Source: Ottelia alismoides
Taxonomy: Eukaryota > Streptophyta > Magnoliopsida > Alismatales > Hydrocharitaceae
DNA: 64,000 bases
Assembly (NCBI GenBank): GCA_037367405.1
Contig: JAZKJV010011400.1
Coordinates: 8,058,501 to 8,122,500, forward strand
Reading direction: 5' to 3'
Positions 35,833 to 44,354 of this stretch are shown here, piece after piece. A model generated the notes under the pieces. That model saw only the letters and a list, made by a program, of their open reading frames with translations. It made no database searches and was not told the origin of the DNA. A program made the translations under genes and the position numbers. Numbering within the stretch: the first letter of the stretch is position 1; every line of letters starts with the position of its first letter.

Positions 35833-36975
35833 TCACCGCGAGCGGAATTCGCTAGGTGCGATGCCGTGGGCTTTCTTGAAGACGACGCTGAAATATTCGG
35901 TGTGCATGAAACCGCAGCGGTCAGCAATCGTGGCGAGTGGCAAATTGGTTTCCTTCAGCAGCTCTTCGGCACGCATCAGCTTCACTCGCAAGATGGCGTC
36001 GTGGGGTGAATGTCCAAAGTACTTTTTAAAACGGCTCTCCAGCACTCGGCGCGTCAAGCCGATCTCGCGCAGCACATCTTCCACTTTGATCCCCGAGCAG
36101 GCGTGCTGACGAATAAAGCGGGCCGCCTTGATCAGCTCTTCATCATCAATGGCTAACGAGTCGGTCGACAAACGCGTCACTATCCCTAGCGGCTTGAGCA
36201 AGTGTGCTTTGGCAGCGACCTGCTGGCCGGCCAACATCTCATCCAGCAGCGAGGCAGCCTGGTAACCGGCGCCGTGCGCGTTGGGGATAATGCTCGAAAG
36301 CGGAGTCTCGGCCAGGTTGCACACCAGTTCATCGTTATCGACGCCCAAAATGGCCACTTGCTCGGGCACAGCCAATCCGTTGCGCTGGCAAATCTCGATC
36401 AATTGACGACCTCGCAGGTCATAACAAGCCAGTACGCCGATCGGTTTAGGTAATTGCAACAGCCACCTGGTCAACTGGCTCTCTTCATCGCTGCGTGAGG
36501 TGCTTGCCTGGCGATAAGCATGGCACTGGTACCCAGCCATCGTTACCCAGCGCTGCATGCCTTCGCCACGGTACCGAGACCAGGCAAAACGTTCATCGCC
36601 ACAGAACGCAAAATTCTTGAAACCACGCTCCAGCAAATGATCGACTGCCAGCTGGGCAATCGATTCGTCATGCGTCTCGACCCATGGCACACCGGGTAGC
36701 GCTTGCGAAGCGCTAACATCGACCACCGGCAATTTCAGCTTCGAAACTATGGTGGCTATCTGGGTATTCTCGATGCGAGCGATGATACCGTCGCCACGCC
36801 AACGCTTGAGATTTTCCGGTGGCAGGTCCCCGCGACTCTGCTCCGGGAAATAGGTTGCCCAGTTTCCATGTTCGCGGATATACGAGTAGATGCCTGATAG
36901 CAGGCCGCGGGCGTACGCGTTGGATGTTTCGATCAGCAAGGCAACGCGGTAAGTGGTTCGTTGTGAATTGCGCAT
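35833..36975 (-). CDS. XylR-type AraC-family transcriptional regulator
   Basis: 380 residues from the ATG at 36975 (a GTG two codons upstream is also possible). Residues about 10-270 form a LacI/periplasmic-binding-protein-like sensor (VALLIETSNAYARGLLSGIY, GDGIIARIENTQIA, LPVVDVSAS, VAILGVDNDELVCNLAETPLSSI). Residues about 280-380 hold two AraC-type helix-turn-helix motifs (GIKVEDVLREIGLTRRVLES and LPLATIADRCGFMHTEYFSV). This architecture senses a sugar such as xylose and activates nearby genes. It is divergent from the ThuA-dehydrogenase gene, with 161 bases between, so that gene and probably itself are likely targets. The ligand is unknown. Confidence 0.9.
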   Translation of the reverse strand: MRNSQRTTYRVALLIETSNAYARGLLSGIYSYIREHGNWATYFPEQSRGDLPPENLKRWRGDGIIARIENTQIATIVSKLKLPVVDVSASQALPGVPWVETHDESIAQLAVDHLLERGFKNFAFCGDERFAWSRYRGEGMQRWVTMAGYQCHAYRQASTSRSDEESQLTRWLLQLPKPIGVLACYDLRGRQLIEICQRNGLAVPEQVAILGVDNDELVCNLAETPLSSIIPNAHGAGYQAASLLDEMLAGQQVAAKAHLLKPLGIVTRLSTDSLAIDDEELIKAARFIRQHACSGIKVEDVLREIGLTRRVLESRFKKYFGHSPHDAILRVKLMRAEELLKETNLPLATIADRCGFMHTEYFSVVFKKAHGIAPSEFRSR

Positions 36976-37136
36976 AGGCACGCTGCGTAAAAAACCTCAT
37001 GAGCAGCGTACAAAAACCTCATGGCCACCTGCCCAGCTAGATATTATTCTGGCTTTAAAGGCTGTTTTTGCAAGGAAAAGGCTGCAACCCCGCCGTAAAA
37101 ATCTTCTACTCTTGGACCGATGGAGTGTGATTTGTG
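36976..37136. promoter_or_regulatory. Divergent regulatory region between regulator and ThuA-dehydrogenase gene
   Basis: 161 non-coding bases separate the two start codons. A short direct repeat is visible (aaaaacctcatgagc / aaaaacctcatggcc, near 36990 and 37012), a 15-base similarity 22 bases apart, suggestive of an AraC-type tandem operator. GGAG at 37122-37125 is the ribosome-binding site of the rightward gene. Confidence 0.5.
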
Positions 37137-40100
37137 ATGACAACCCGAGAAACTTGCTCGCTCTGGCGCGGACCGTTCCGCTTTCTCTTGGGGCTGGCTG
37201 TGTGCCTGTCAGGACTCGTTCAGTCGCTGTCGGCCGCCGAACCGGCTCCGCTGAAAGTGCTGTTCCTGGGAGACCAAGGTCACCATCAGCCTGCACAACG
37301 GGCTATCCAATTGACGCCGGTGATGGCCCGGGCTGGGATCGAGATCCAGTACACGGAAGACCTCAATCAGTTGAGCCTGGCCAATCTCAAGAAGTTCGAT
37401 GCGCTGCTGGTCTATGCCAACATCGATAACCTGGACGATCAGCGGGCGACGGCCATCTTGGAGTACGTCGCCGGCGGCGGAGGTTATGTACCAGTCCACT
37501 GTGCCAGCTACTGCTTCCGCAATCAACCCAAGCTGGTGGAACTGTGCGGCGCGCAATTCCTCAGGCATGGTACCGATGACTTTGCCACTCAAGTCGAAGT
37601 AACCGACCACCCGATCACGGCCGGGCTGATGCCGTTTGTGACTTGGGATGAAACCTACGAGCATCATCTGCATAACGACAAAGAGCGCGTGGTTCTGCAA
37701 ACGCGTCCTCAAAGCGGCGGTAATGAACCGTGGACCTGGATTCGCAAGTACGAGCAAGGTCGCGTGTTCTATACGGCTTATGGCCACGATCATCGCACTT
37801 GGGAAAACCCAGGTTTCCATGCGCTGTTGGAGCGCGGAATTCGCTGGGCCTGTGGAGCAAAAGAGATCTACGATAGCGCGGCCCATCCGCTCGATGCACC
37901 TGCTCCTTTCGAATATCAAACCGATGAAGGTCAGGGCCTGCCCGACTATCGCCATACGCAAGGCTCGGGCGATACCATTCGCAAGATCCAGAAACCACTA
38001 CCACCCAAAGTAGCCGCCGAGCGAGTCAGTTTGCCGCGCGGTTTCCGAGCCGAACTGTTTGTCAGTGAACCAGAGATCGGCAAGCCGCTGTGCGTGACCT
38101 GGGATCATCGCGGTCGATTGTGGATCGCCGAAACGATCGACTATCCCAACGACCTCAAACCACGCGGACAAGGTCGGGACCGTATCAAGATCTGCGAAGA
38201 TACCGACGGTGATCAACGCGCCGACAAGTTTACCGTGTTCGCCGAAGGCCTGAGCATTCCCACCGGTATGGCCTTTGCCAATGGCGGCCTGGTCGTCCAC
38301 CAGGCACCGGATACTTTGTTCTTGAAGGACGAGGATGGGGACGATCGTTGTGATTCGACCAAGGTGCTCTTCACTGGCTGGGGAACTTTCGACACCCACG
38401 CAGGCCCGAGCAATCTGCGTTATGGTCATGACAACTGGCTCTATACGATCGTAGGCTATTCTGGTTTCCGAGGTCGCGTCGGTGGTGAGAATCATCAATT
38501 CGGTCAAGGCATCGTGCGTTTCAAAGCCGATGGGTCCAAACTGGAATTCATTCGCAGTACCAACAACAACTCGTGGGGCTTAGGCTTCAGCGAAGAAGGA
38601 CTGGTGTTTGGTTCGACCGCCAACGGTTGTCCAAGCGTCTATGCGCCGATTGCCAATCGCCATTATGAACTGGTGCGAGGCTGGAGTTCGACCGTCTTGG
38701 ATAACATCGCGCCCGGTTACCGCTACTACCCAATTACCGACAAGATTCGTCAGGTAGACTTTTTCGGTGGCTTTACCTCAGCGGCTGGTCACGCGCTCTA
38801 TACAGCCCGCAACTATCCGCAGCCCTATTGGAACAAGACGGCCTTTGTGGCAGAACCGACCGGGCACCTGGTGGCCACGCTGGACTTGAGCGGACACGGT
38901 ACAGATTTTCAAGCCAACTACGGCGGTAACCTGGTGGCCAGCGACGATGAATGGTGCGCTCCGGTAGCAGCCGAAGTTGGTCCTGATGGCAACGTATGGG
39001 TCAGCGATTGGTACAACATCGTCGTCCAGCACAATCCAACGCCCAACGGTTTCAAGACCGGTGCGCGTGGCGCTTATGAGACGCCGCTGCGCGATACCGA
39101 GCGAGGCCGCATTTATCGCATCGTCTCGACCGACAGCCAGGCTGACCAGCCTGCGCCTAAGTTGGATGAGAAGAATGTCGAAGGCCTGGTACAAGCCTTG
39201 GGGCACAGCAACATGCTGTGGCGATTGCATGCCCAACGCCTGTTGGTCGAGCGGGGCAAGACCGATGTTGTGCCCACAGTGCTGAAGCTGCTCAGCAGTC
39301 ATCGGCTGGATGCCATCGGCTTGGATGTCGGTGCCATTCATGCGCTGCGAGTGCTGGAAGGCTTGCATGCCAGGTCTCCGTTGTCTGCAGATGTGATCGC
39401 CCAGTGGAGCCAGGCTCTGAAGCATCCATCGGCCGGAGTGCGACGCGTCGCTGCGTTATCCTTGCCTGCGACCTCTGCCTCAGCCGACAGCCTGGTTGCT
39501 GCTGGATTGCTGACTGATGCCGAGCCTCACGTGCGCCTGGCCGCTTGTCTGGCGCTGGCAGATGCTCAACCAACGGGAGCTGCGGGACCGGCCCTATGGG
39601 CAGCCTTGGTTGCCAAAGACACGACGCTTGATCGCTGGCTGCCTGACGCCATCACTTCCGCGGCTGCCAAGAATGACCTGTCGTTCTTGAAGGCGTGTGC
39701 CCAGGCCAAAGAAGATGTTGTGTTCGACGCAGCCGCCCTGGCTGTGGTTCAGCGCGTGGCCGAGCACTTTGCACGGGGCGACAACGTTGATGCGCTCGAA
39801 GGATTACTGTCCAGCCTCGCATCAACCCAGCCTCAAGTGGCCAACGCCATTATTGGTGGTCTATCCACAGGTATGAGCGAAGAACGCCGTCCCAAGCTGT
39901 CTACTCAACTGGAAGACGCGTTGGTCAAGCTGCACGACAGCAGCGACACGGCCGGCAAGATTCGCGTCATCACCTTGGCCCAGCGCTGGGGTAGCCAAGC
40001 GCTGAAGGATCAGAGCGATGCAATTGCCAAAACACTCTTGCAGACAATCGAAGACGAAGAGGCTGAGACCAGTGAGCGAATCGCTGCGGTCAAAGATCTG

Positions 40101-41495
40101 TCCAGCTTCCGCCGCGACAATGCAACGGCCGCTAGCGCCCTGGTCGAACTGCTGGGCGCCCGCTCGCAGCCCGAACTGGTCGATACGATTGTTCAAGCAT
40201 TAAAGAACTCAACGGCCGCTGGGTTGGGTGAACAACTGGGCGGAGCTCTCAATCGCTTGACACCTGCCACGCGTCCCAAAGTCTTGAGCGTCATGTTGAT
40301 TCGGGCCGATTGGACAGCGGACTTGCTGAACTGTTTTGAGAAAGGCCAATTGGAGATCTCCGATTTGCCGCTGGATCAGAAACAAGCCTTGGCCGCTCAC
40401 CCCAACAAAGCGATCGCCTCTCGCGCGCAGGAACTGCTGAAGCGTTCTGGTGGTTTGCCTGACGCGGATCGCCAAAGTGTGATCGACAAGTACGCGCCCG
40501 TGGTGATGAAGGGTGGCAATGCGCAGCGTGGGAAGGCCTTCTTCAAGGCTCAGTGCGCCAACTGTCACATGCACAATGGTGAGGGCAAGAAGTTTGGTCC
40601 CGACCTGTCAGGCATGGCAGCCCATCCGAAACTGGAATTGCTCACTCACATACTTGACCCCAGCCGCAGCGTCGAAGGCAATTTCCGGACCTACACGGTG
40701 TTGACGACCAATGGCCAGGTGATCAATGGCATCATGGCCAACGAAACTCGGACTGCAATTGAGATCTTGGACGCAGAATCCAAGCGTCATACGCTGCAGC
40801 GCGACGAGATCGAGCAGATCTCGACCAGTCGTAAATCGACCATGCCCGAAGGTTTTGAAAAGCAACTCAATCCTGAGGCGATGGCCGACCTGTTGGAGTT
40901 CCTGGCCGCGCGCGGCAAGTACTTCCCGCTCGACCTGCGCAAAGTTGCCACCACGGTCAGCACCAAGGACATGTTCTTTGAAGGCGATGGGGATGCAGAG
41001 CGACTGATATTCCCGGATTGGTCCCCCAAGAGCTTTGACGGTATACCGTTCACACTGGTTGATCCCGAGGGCGAGCGTGTCCCCAACGTTATCATGCTCA
41101 ATGGCCCCTTCGGTGTGGCCCCTCCCAAGATGCCCAAATCTGTTAAACTGCCCGTCAGCTCGCCGGCAGCAGCCATTCATATGCTCAGCGGTATCAGTGG
41201 CTGGGGATTTACCGGCGGCGCGCCAAGCAAGTCCTTGACGATGACGGTACGCATCCAATACCAGGACGGCACGACGGAGGACCATCGCTTGCTCGATGGC
41301 ATTCACTTCGCCGATTACATCAGTTCTCAAATCAGTGTCCCGGAATCCAAACTGGCCTTTCAAGTCCGTGGCCAGCAGGTACGCTATTTGAAAATTGTGC
41401 CGGCCAAGGCGACCGCGATCGAGAGCATTGAACTCGTCAAAGGCACTGATCATACGGCTCCGATCGTGGTGGCCATCACGATCGAGTCGCGCTAA
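37137..41495 (+). CDS. Secreted ThuA / membrane-bound-dehydrogenase / HEAT / cytochrome c fusion
   Basis: 1,452 residues from the ATG at 37137 (GTG at 37134 is adjacent). Signal peptide to about SLSAAE. Residues 35-265 are a ThuA-like class I glutamine-amidotransferase fold (VLFLGDQGHHQPAQRA, DALLVYANID, GGGYVPVHCASYCF, RVFYTAYGHDHRTW). Residues about 295-680 are the PVC-type dehydrogenase propeller (LPRGFRAELFVSEPEIGKPL, WDHRGRLWIAETIDYP, GPSNLRYGHDNWLYTI). Residues about 690-1110 are helical HEAT-like repeats. A c-type heme motif CANCH near 1139 is followed by GEGKKFGPDLSGM with the distal Met. The last 250 residues form a galactose-binding-like end. The family is thought to oxidise sugars and pass electrons to heme in the periplasm. 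The divergent XylR-type regulator suggests sugar control. Confidence 0.88.
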   Translation: MTTRETCSLWRGPFRFLLGLAVCLSGLVQSLSAAEPAPLKVLFLGDQGHHQPAQRAIQLTPVMARAGIEIQYTEDLNQLSLANLKKFDALLVYANIDNLDDQRATAILEYVAGGGGYVPVHCASYCFRNQPKLVELCGAQFLRHGTDDFATQVEVTDHPITAGLMPFVTWDETYEHHLHNDKERVVLQTRPQSGGNEPWTWIRKYEQGRVFYTAYGHDHRTWENPGFHALLERGIRWACGAKEIYDSAAHPLDAPAPFEYQTDEGQGLPDYRHTQGSGDTIRKIQKPLPPKVAAERVSLPRGFRAELFVSEPEIGKPLCVTWDHRGRLWIAETIDYPNDLKPRGQGRDRIKICEDTDGDQRADKFTVFAEGLSIPTGMAFANGGLVVHQAPDTLFLKDEDGDDRCDSTKVLFTGWGTFDTHAGPSNLRYGHDNWLYTIVGYSGFRGRVGGENHQFGQGIVRFKADGSKLEFIRSTNNNSWGLGFSEEGLVFGSTANGCPSVYAPIANRHYELVRGWSSTVLDNIAPGYRYYPITDKIRQVDFFGGFTSAAGHALYTARNYPQPYWNKTAFVAEPTGHLVATLDLSGHGTDFQANYGGNLVASDDEWCAPVAAEVGPDGNVWVSDWYNIVVQHNPTPNGFKTGARGAYETPLRDTERGRIYRIVSTDSQADQPAPKLDEKNVEGLVQALGHSNMLWRLHAQRLLVERGKTDVVPTVLKLLSSHRLDAIGLDVGAIHALRVLEGLHARSPLSADVIAQWSQALKHPSAGVRRVAALSLPATSASADSLVAAGLLTDAEPHVRLAACLALADAQPTGAAGPALWAALVAKDTTLDRWLPDAITSAAAKNDLSFLKACAQAKEDVVFDAAALAVVQRVAEHFARGDNVDALEGLLSSLASTQPQVANAIIGGLSTGMSEERRPKLSTQLEDALVKLHDSSDTAGKIRVITLAQRWGSQALKDQSDAIAKTLLQTIEDEEAETSERIAAVKDLSSFRRDNATAASALVELLGARSQPELVDTIVQALKNSTAAGLGEQLGGALNRLTPATRPKVLSVMLIRADWTADLLNCFEKGQLEISDLPLDQKQALAAHPNKAIASRAQELLKRSGGLPDADRQSVIDKYAPVVMKGGNAQRGKAFFKAQCANCHMHNGEGKKFGPDLSGMAAHPKLELLTHILDPSRSVEGNFRTYTVLTTNGQVINGIMANETRTAIEILDAESKRHTLQRDEIEQISTSRKSTMPEGFEKQLNPEAMADLLEFLAARGKYFPLDLRKVATTVSTKDMFFEGDGDAERLIFPDWSPKSFDGIPFTLVDPEGERVPNVIMLNGPFGVAPPKMPKSVKLPVSSPAAAIHMLSGISGWGFTGGAPSKSLTMTVRIQYQDGTTEDHRLLDGIHFADYISSQISVPESKLAFQVRGQQVRYLKIVPAKATAIESIELVKGTDHTAPIVVAITIESR

Positions 41496-41533
41496 CCCCC
41501 ACCACAAATGTCAGAGAGTACGGAGCAACGAGC

Positions 41534-42646
41534 ATGAGCAAAAAGTATCGCGTGGCCATGGTTGGACTGGGCTTTGGTGCCGAGTTCATTCCGATCTACC
41601 AGCGCCACCCACTGGGTAGCGTGGAGGCCATCTGCCGCCGCAATGAAAAAGAATTGAACGCCGTGGGCGATCGATTCGGCATTGCCAAGCGTTACACCGA
41701 CTACAGCCAGGTCCTGTCTGATCCGGATATCGACTTCGTGCATATCAACTCGCCGATTCCCGATCACGGCTGGATGTCGATCGAAGCCCTCAAGGCCGGC
41801 AAGCACGTTATGTGCACCGTTCCCATGTCGACATCGATCGACGAGTGCGAAAAGATCTGCCAACTGGTTCAAGATACCGGTCTGAAGTACATGATGGCCG
41901 AAACGGTGGTCTACAGCCGCGAGTTTCTGTTCATCAAACAGATGTATGAAAGCGGCGAACTGGGCAAGATCCAATACATGGCTGCTTCTCATCCGCAGGA
42001 CATGGACGGCTGGCCAGAGTATTGGGAGCGCATGATCCCCATGCACTACGCCACCCACGTTGTCAGCCCAGTATTGGGATTGGTTAACGGCCGCGCCGAA
42101 TACGTCAGTTGCTTTGGCTCCGGTACAATCCGCGAGGAGTTGGCGAAGAAGTCTGGTAACAAGTACGCTGTCGAATCTTGTCACATCAAGATCAAGGACT
42201 CGGACGTCGCAGCCCACATCTGGCGGTTCTTGTTCGACACCGCACGTCAATATCGCGAGAGCTTTGACGTCTACGGCACGAAGAAGAGCTTTGAATGGAC
42301 GCTGGTCGAAAACGAGCCTCACGTCCTGCATACCGCCAAGAAGCCCGAACCGGAGATCGCCAGCAAGATCGAAGTACCTGACTTCGCACACTTGTTGCCC
42401 GAGCCGATTCGCATGTTCACCCAATCGATTCAAGACGCCGAGCACCTCTCCTTCATTCAAGGCGGTGGTCATGGTGGCTCGCACCCACACCTGGTCAACG
42501 AGTTCCTGAGCGCCTTGGATACCAATCGCGATCCATGGCCCAACGCCGTGCAGTCCGCCAACTGGACATGCGTCGGTATCTGCGCCCATCAATCGACCGA
42601 GCAAGGTGGCAAGATCGTCGAACTGCCCAAGTTCACCTTGGCCTAA
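41534..42646 (+). CDS. Gfo/Idh/MocA-family oxidoreductase
   Basis: 370 residues from the ATG at 41534, 38 bases after the ThuA fusion on the same strand. The nucleotide-binding start is KYRVAMVGLGFGAEFIPIY, then DIDFVHINSPIPDHGWMS. At the place where most family members carry EKP, this protein has CTVPMSTSIDEC. The C-terminal domain includes HYATHVVSPVLGLVNGRAEY and the glycine/histidine cluster GGGHGGSHPHLVNEFL. No signal peptide is seen, so it should be cytosolic. It probably acts on a keto-sugar or inositol derivative produced by the same operon; the substrate is unknown. Confidence 0.88.
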   Translation: MSKKYRVAMVGLGFGAEFIPIYQRHPLGSVEAICRRNEKELNAVGDRFGIAKRYTDYSQVLSDPDIDFVHINSPIPDHGWMSIEALKAGKHVMCTVPMSTSIDECEKICQLVQDTGLKYMMAETVVYSREFLFIKQMYESGELGKIQYMAASHPQDMDGWPEYWERMIPMHYATHVVSPVLGLVNGRAEYVSCFGSGTIREELAKKSGNKYAVESCHIKIKDSDVAAHIWRFLFDTARQYRESFDVYGTKKSFEWTLVENEPHVLHTAKKPEPEIASKIEVPDFAHLLPEPIRMFTQSIQDAEHLSFIQGGGHGGSHPHLVNEFLSALDTNRDPWPNAVQSANWTCVGICAHQSTEQGGKIVELPKFTLA

Positions 42647-42708
42647 CCCACCGCAGTGCGGACATCTTCATACCGGGTTAAACCAGATCAAACCTGGTCA
42701 AACATCAG

Positions 42709-42732
42709 AGCGGCTCGGGAGAGCCGCTCTAA
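42709..42732 (+). terminator. Hairpin after the Gfo/Idh/MocA gene
   Basis: agagcggctcgggagagccg followed by ctct forms a near-perfect stem of ten pairs, 62 bases after the stop, with AATTCTCAATT after it. It is the same palindrome as at 50082-50099, in the other orientation. Confidence 0.55.
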
Positions 42733-42739
42733 TTCTCAA

Positions 42740-42882
42740 TTAGTTGGACAGCGCCGCTTGGCAAGCTCACTGGATGAAGTCTTCGTAGCCACCGCTGCCA
42801 AGCGGTGGAAAGCCATAACTTTCGCGTCCACCGTCTGGCAGGCGGTGGCTACGCAGCTTACCAAGTGGCGTTGTCCAATCAG
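42740..42882. mobile_element. MITE-like element, family 1
   Basis: Left end ttggacagcgccgcttggca plus agct (42744-42767) and right end agcttaccaagtggcgttgt plus ccaa (42855-42878) match as inverted repeats with two differences. Flanking TTAG and TCAG resemble a decayed 4-bp duplication. The TGA stop of the DUF1501 gene (42879-42881) falls exactly on the right flank. Confidence 0.85.
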
Positions 42883-44354
42883 GCGAGTATCTCTGGAATC
42901 AGCTTGCCTTCGACATTCGTCAGGCGGCGCTGGATGCCGTTATGCTCGAAGCTCAACTGATGAAAGTCCAGGCCCAGCAGATGCAAGATCGTTGCATTGA
43001 AGTGGTACAGCGGGTGAATGTTCTCCACAGCCCGCTGGCCTAATTCGTCGGTGGCGCCGTGGCTGACGCCCGGCTTGACACCTGCGCCGGTCATCCAGCA
43101 GGTAAAGCCATCCGGATTATGATCACGGCCTTTCGCGCCGCGTTGAAAGAAGGGCATGCGCCCAAACTCGGTACACCACACGACCAAGGTATCGCTGAGC
43201 ATGCCGCGCTGTCGCAAGTCACGGATCAGGGCAGCGGCGGGTTGATCGAGTATCTGAGCATGAACGTCATACTGTTCCTTCAGCGCATTGTGGCCATCCC
43301 AATTCAGTTTGCCACCGCTGGCATAGGCACCATTAAACAACTGCACAAATCGCACACCGCGTTCGATCAGGCGTCGCGCCAAGATACAGTTCTTGGCAAA
43401 AGCCGCTTTATCGCTGTTCTGCGTGTCATCCGCTCCATACATCCGCAAGACATGTTCGGGCTCGGTCGATAAATCATTCAGTTCTGGCAGGCTGAGTTGC
43501 ATGCGAGCGGCCAACTCATAGCTGGCGATGCGCGCAGCCAGTTTGCCATCGCCCGGATTGGCTGCCAGGTGACGCTCGTTCATTCGCTGCAAGAGTTGGC
43601 GGGCGGCATTGTCGGCGTGGTCCGATACTCCTGGAGCGCGCAAGTGCCTGACGGGTTCCAACGAACTCATCGTCGTACCTTGAAAGGCCGCCGGCAAGAA
43701 ACCAGGTCCCCAGTTATTGGAACCGTTTTGTGGTACGCCGCGTGGATCAGGGATAGCAATGTAAGCTGGCAGGTCCTGGTTCTCGCTACCCAGTGCATAG
43801 GTAACCCACGAACCCAGACTGGGAAAACCGTCGAGCACAAAACCGGTGGAAAGAAAATTCTCAGCCGGCCCGTGCGTATTGGATTTGCTCGTCAGCGAAT
43901 GAACAAAAGCGATGTCATCGGTCAGTTCGGCCAGGTGGGGTATCATGTCGCTGACCCATTTGCCGGTTTGCCCCCGCTGACGAAACTCATATTGCGGACG
44001 AGCCAGGTTTCCGGCTGGTCCTTGAAAGGTGACCTCGGGTCCGCCGGGCAGTGGTTTGTCATCCCACTTGATCAGCTCCGGTTTATAATCCCAGGTTTCC
44101 AGTTGACTGACCGCGCCGGCGCAGAAGATGACGATTACGTTCTTGGCTTTGGGAGCAAAATGAGGTGTGCGAGGCGCGTAGGGCCGGGCGGGGTCGATCT
44201 GGGGTGCCCACTTATCAGCGGCCAACAGGCCTTCAGCTTGCATCAAGCTCGCCAAGGCAATCGATCCTAGAGCGGTCGCGCCATGATTGAGAAACTGCCG
44301 CCGGTCCAGCAGATGATGGCCAGCCAGAGAAAGGAGGTGCGGCGATTTTTTCAT
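42879..44354 (-). CDS. DUF1501 (sulfatase-like) exported protein
   Basis: 491 residues from the ATG at 44354, which overlaps the upstream gene's stop by four bases (ATGA). The N-terminus has a twin-arginine-type signal ([20 protein letters not shown]). The DUF1501 body follows: [131 protein letters not shown]. This is an alkaline-phosphatase-superfamily-like fold of unknown activity. In planctomycetes it almost always follows a DUF1549/DUF1553 gene, as here. The two are thought to work together outside the cytoplasmic membrane. Confidence 0.93.
   Translation of the reverse strand: MKKSPHLLSLAGHHLLDRRQFLNHGATALGSIALASLMQAEGLLAADKWAPQIDPARPYAPRTPHFAPKAKNVIVIFCAGAVSQLETWDYKPELIKWDDKPLPGGPEVTFQGPAGNLARPQYEFRQRGQTGKWVSDMIPHLAELTDDIAFVHSLTSKSNTHGPAENFLSTGFVLDGFPSLGSWVTYALGSENQDLPAYIAIPDPRGVPQNGSNNWGPGFLPAAFQGTTMSSLEPVRHLRAPGVSDHADNAARQLLQRMNERHLAANPGDGKLAARIASYELAARMQLSLPELNDLSTEPEHVLRMYGADDTQNSDKAAFAKNCILARRLIERGVRFVQLFNGAYASGGKLNWDGHNALKEQYDVHAQILDQPAAALIRDLRQRGMLSDTLVVWCTEFGRMPFFQRGAKGRDHNPDGFTCWMTGAGVKPGVSHGATDELGQRAVENIHPLYHFNATILHLLGLDFHQLSFEHNGIQRRLTNVEGKLIPEILA

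Noticed and set aside
41492..42604. 370-codon minus-strand frame opposite the Gfo/Idh/MocA gene
   Set aside because: It is a long shadow frame caused by codon bias; the plus strand carries the Rossmann motif and a plausible start.
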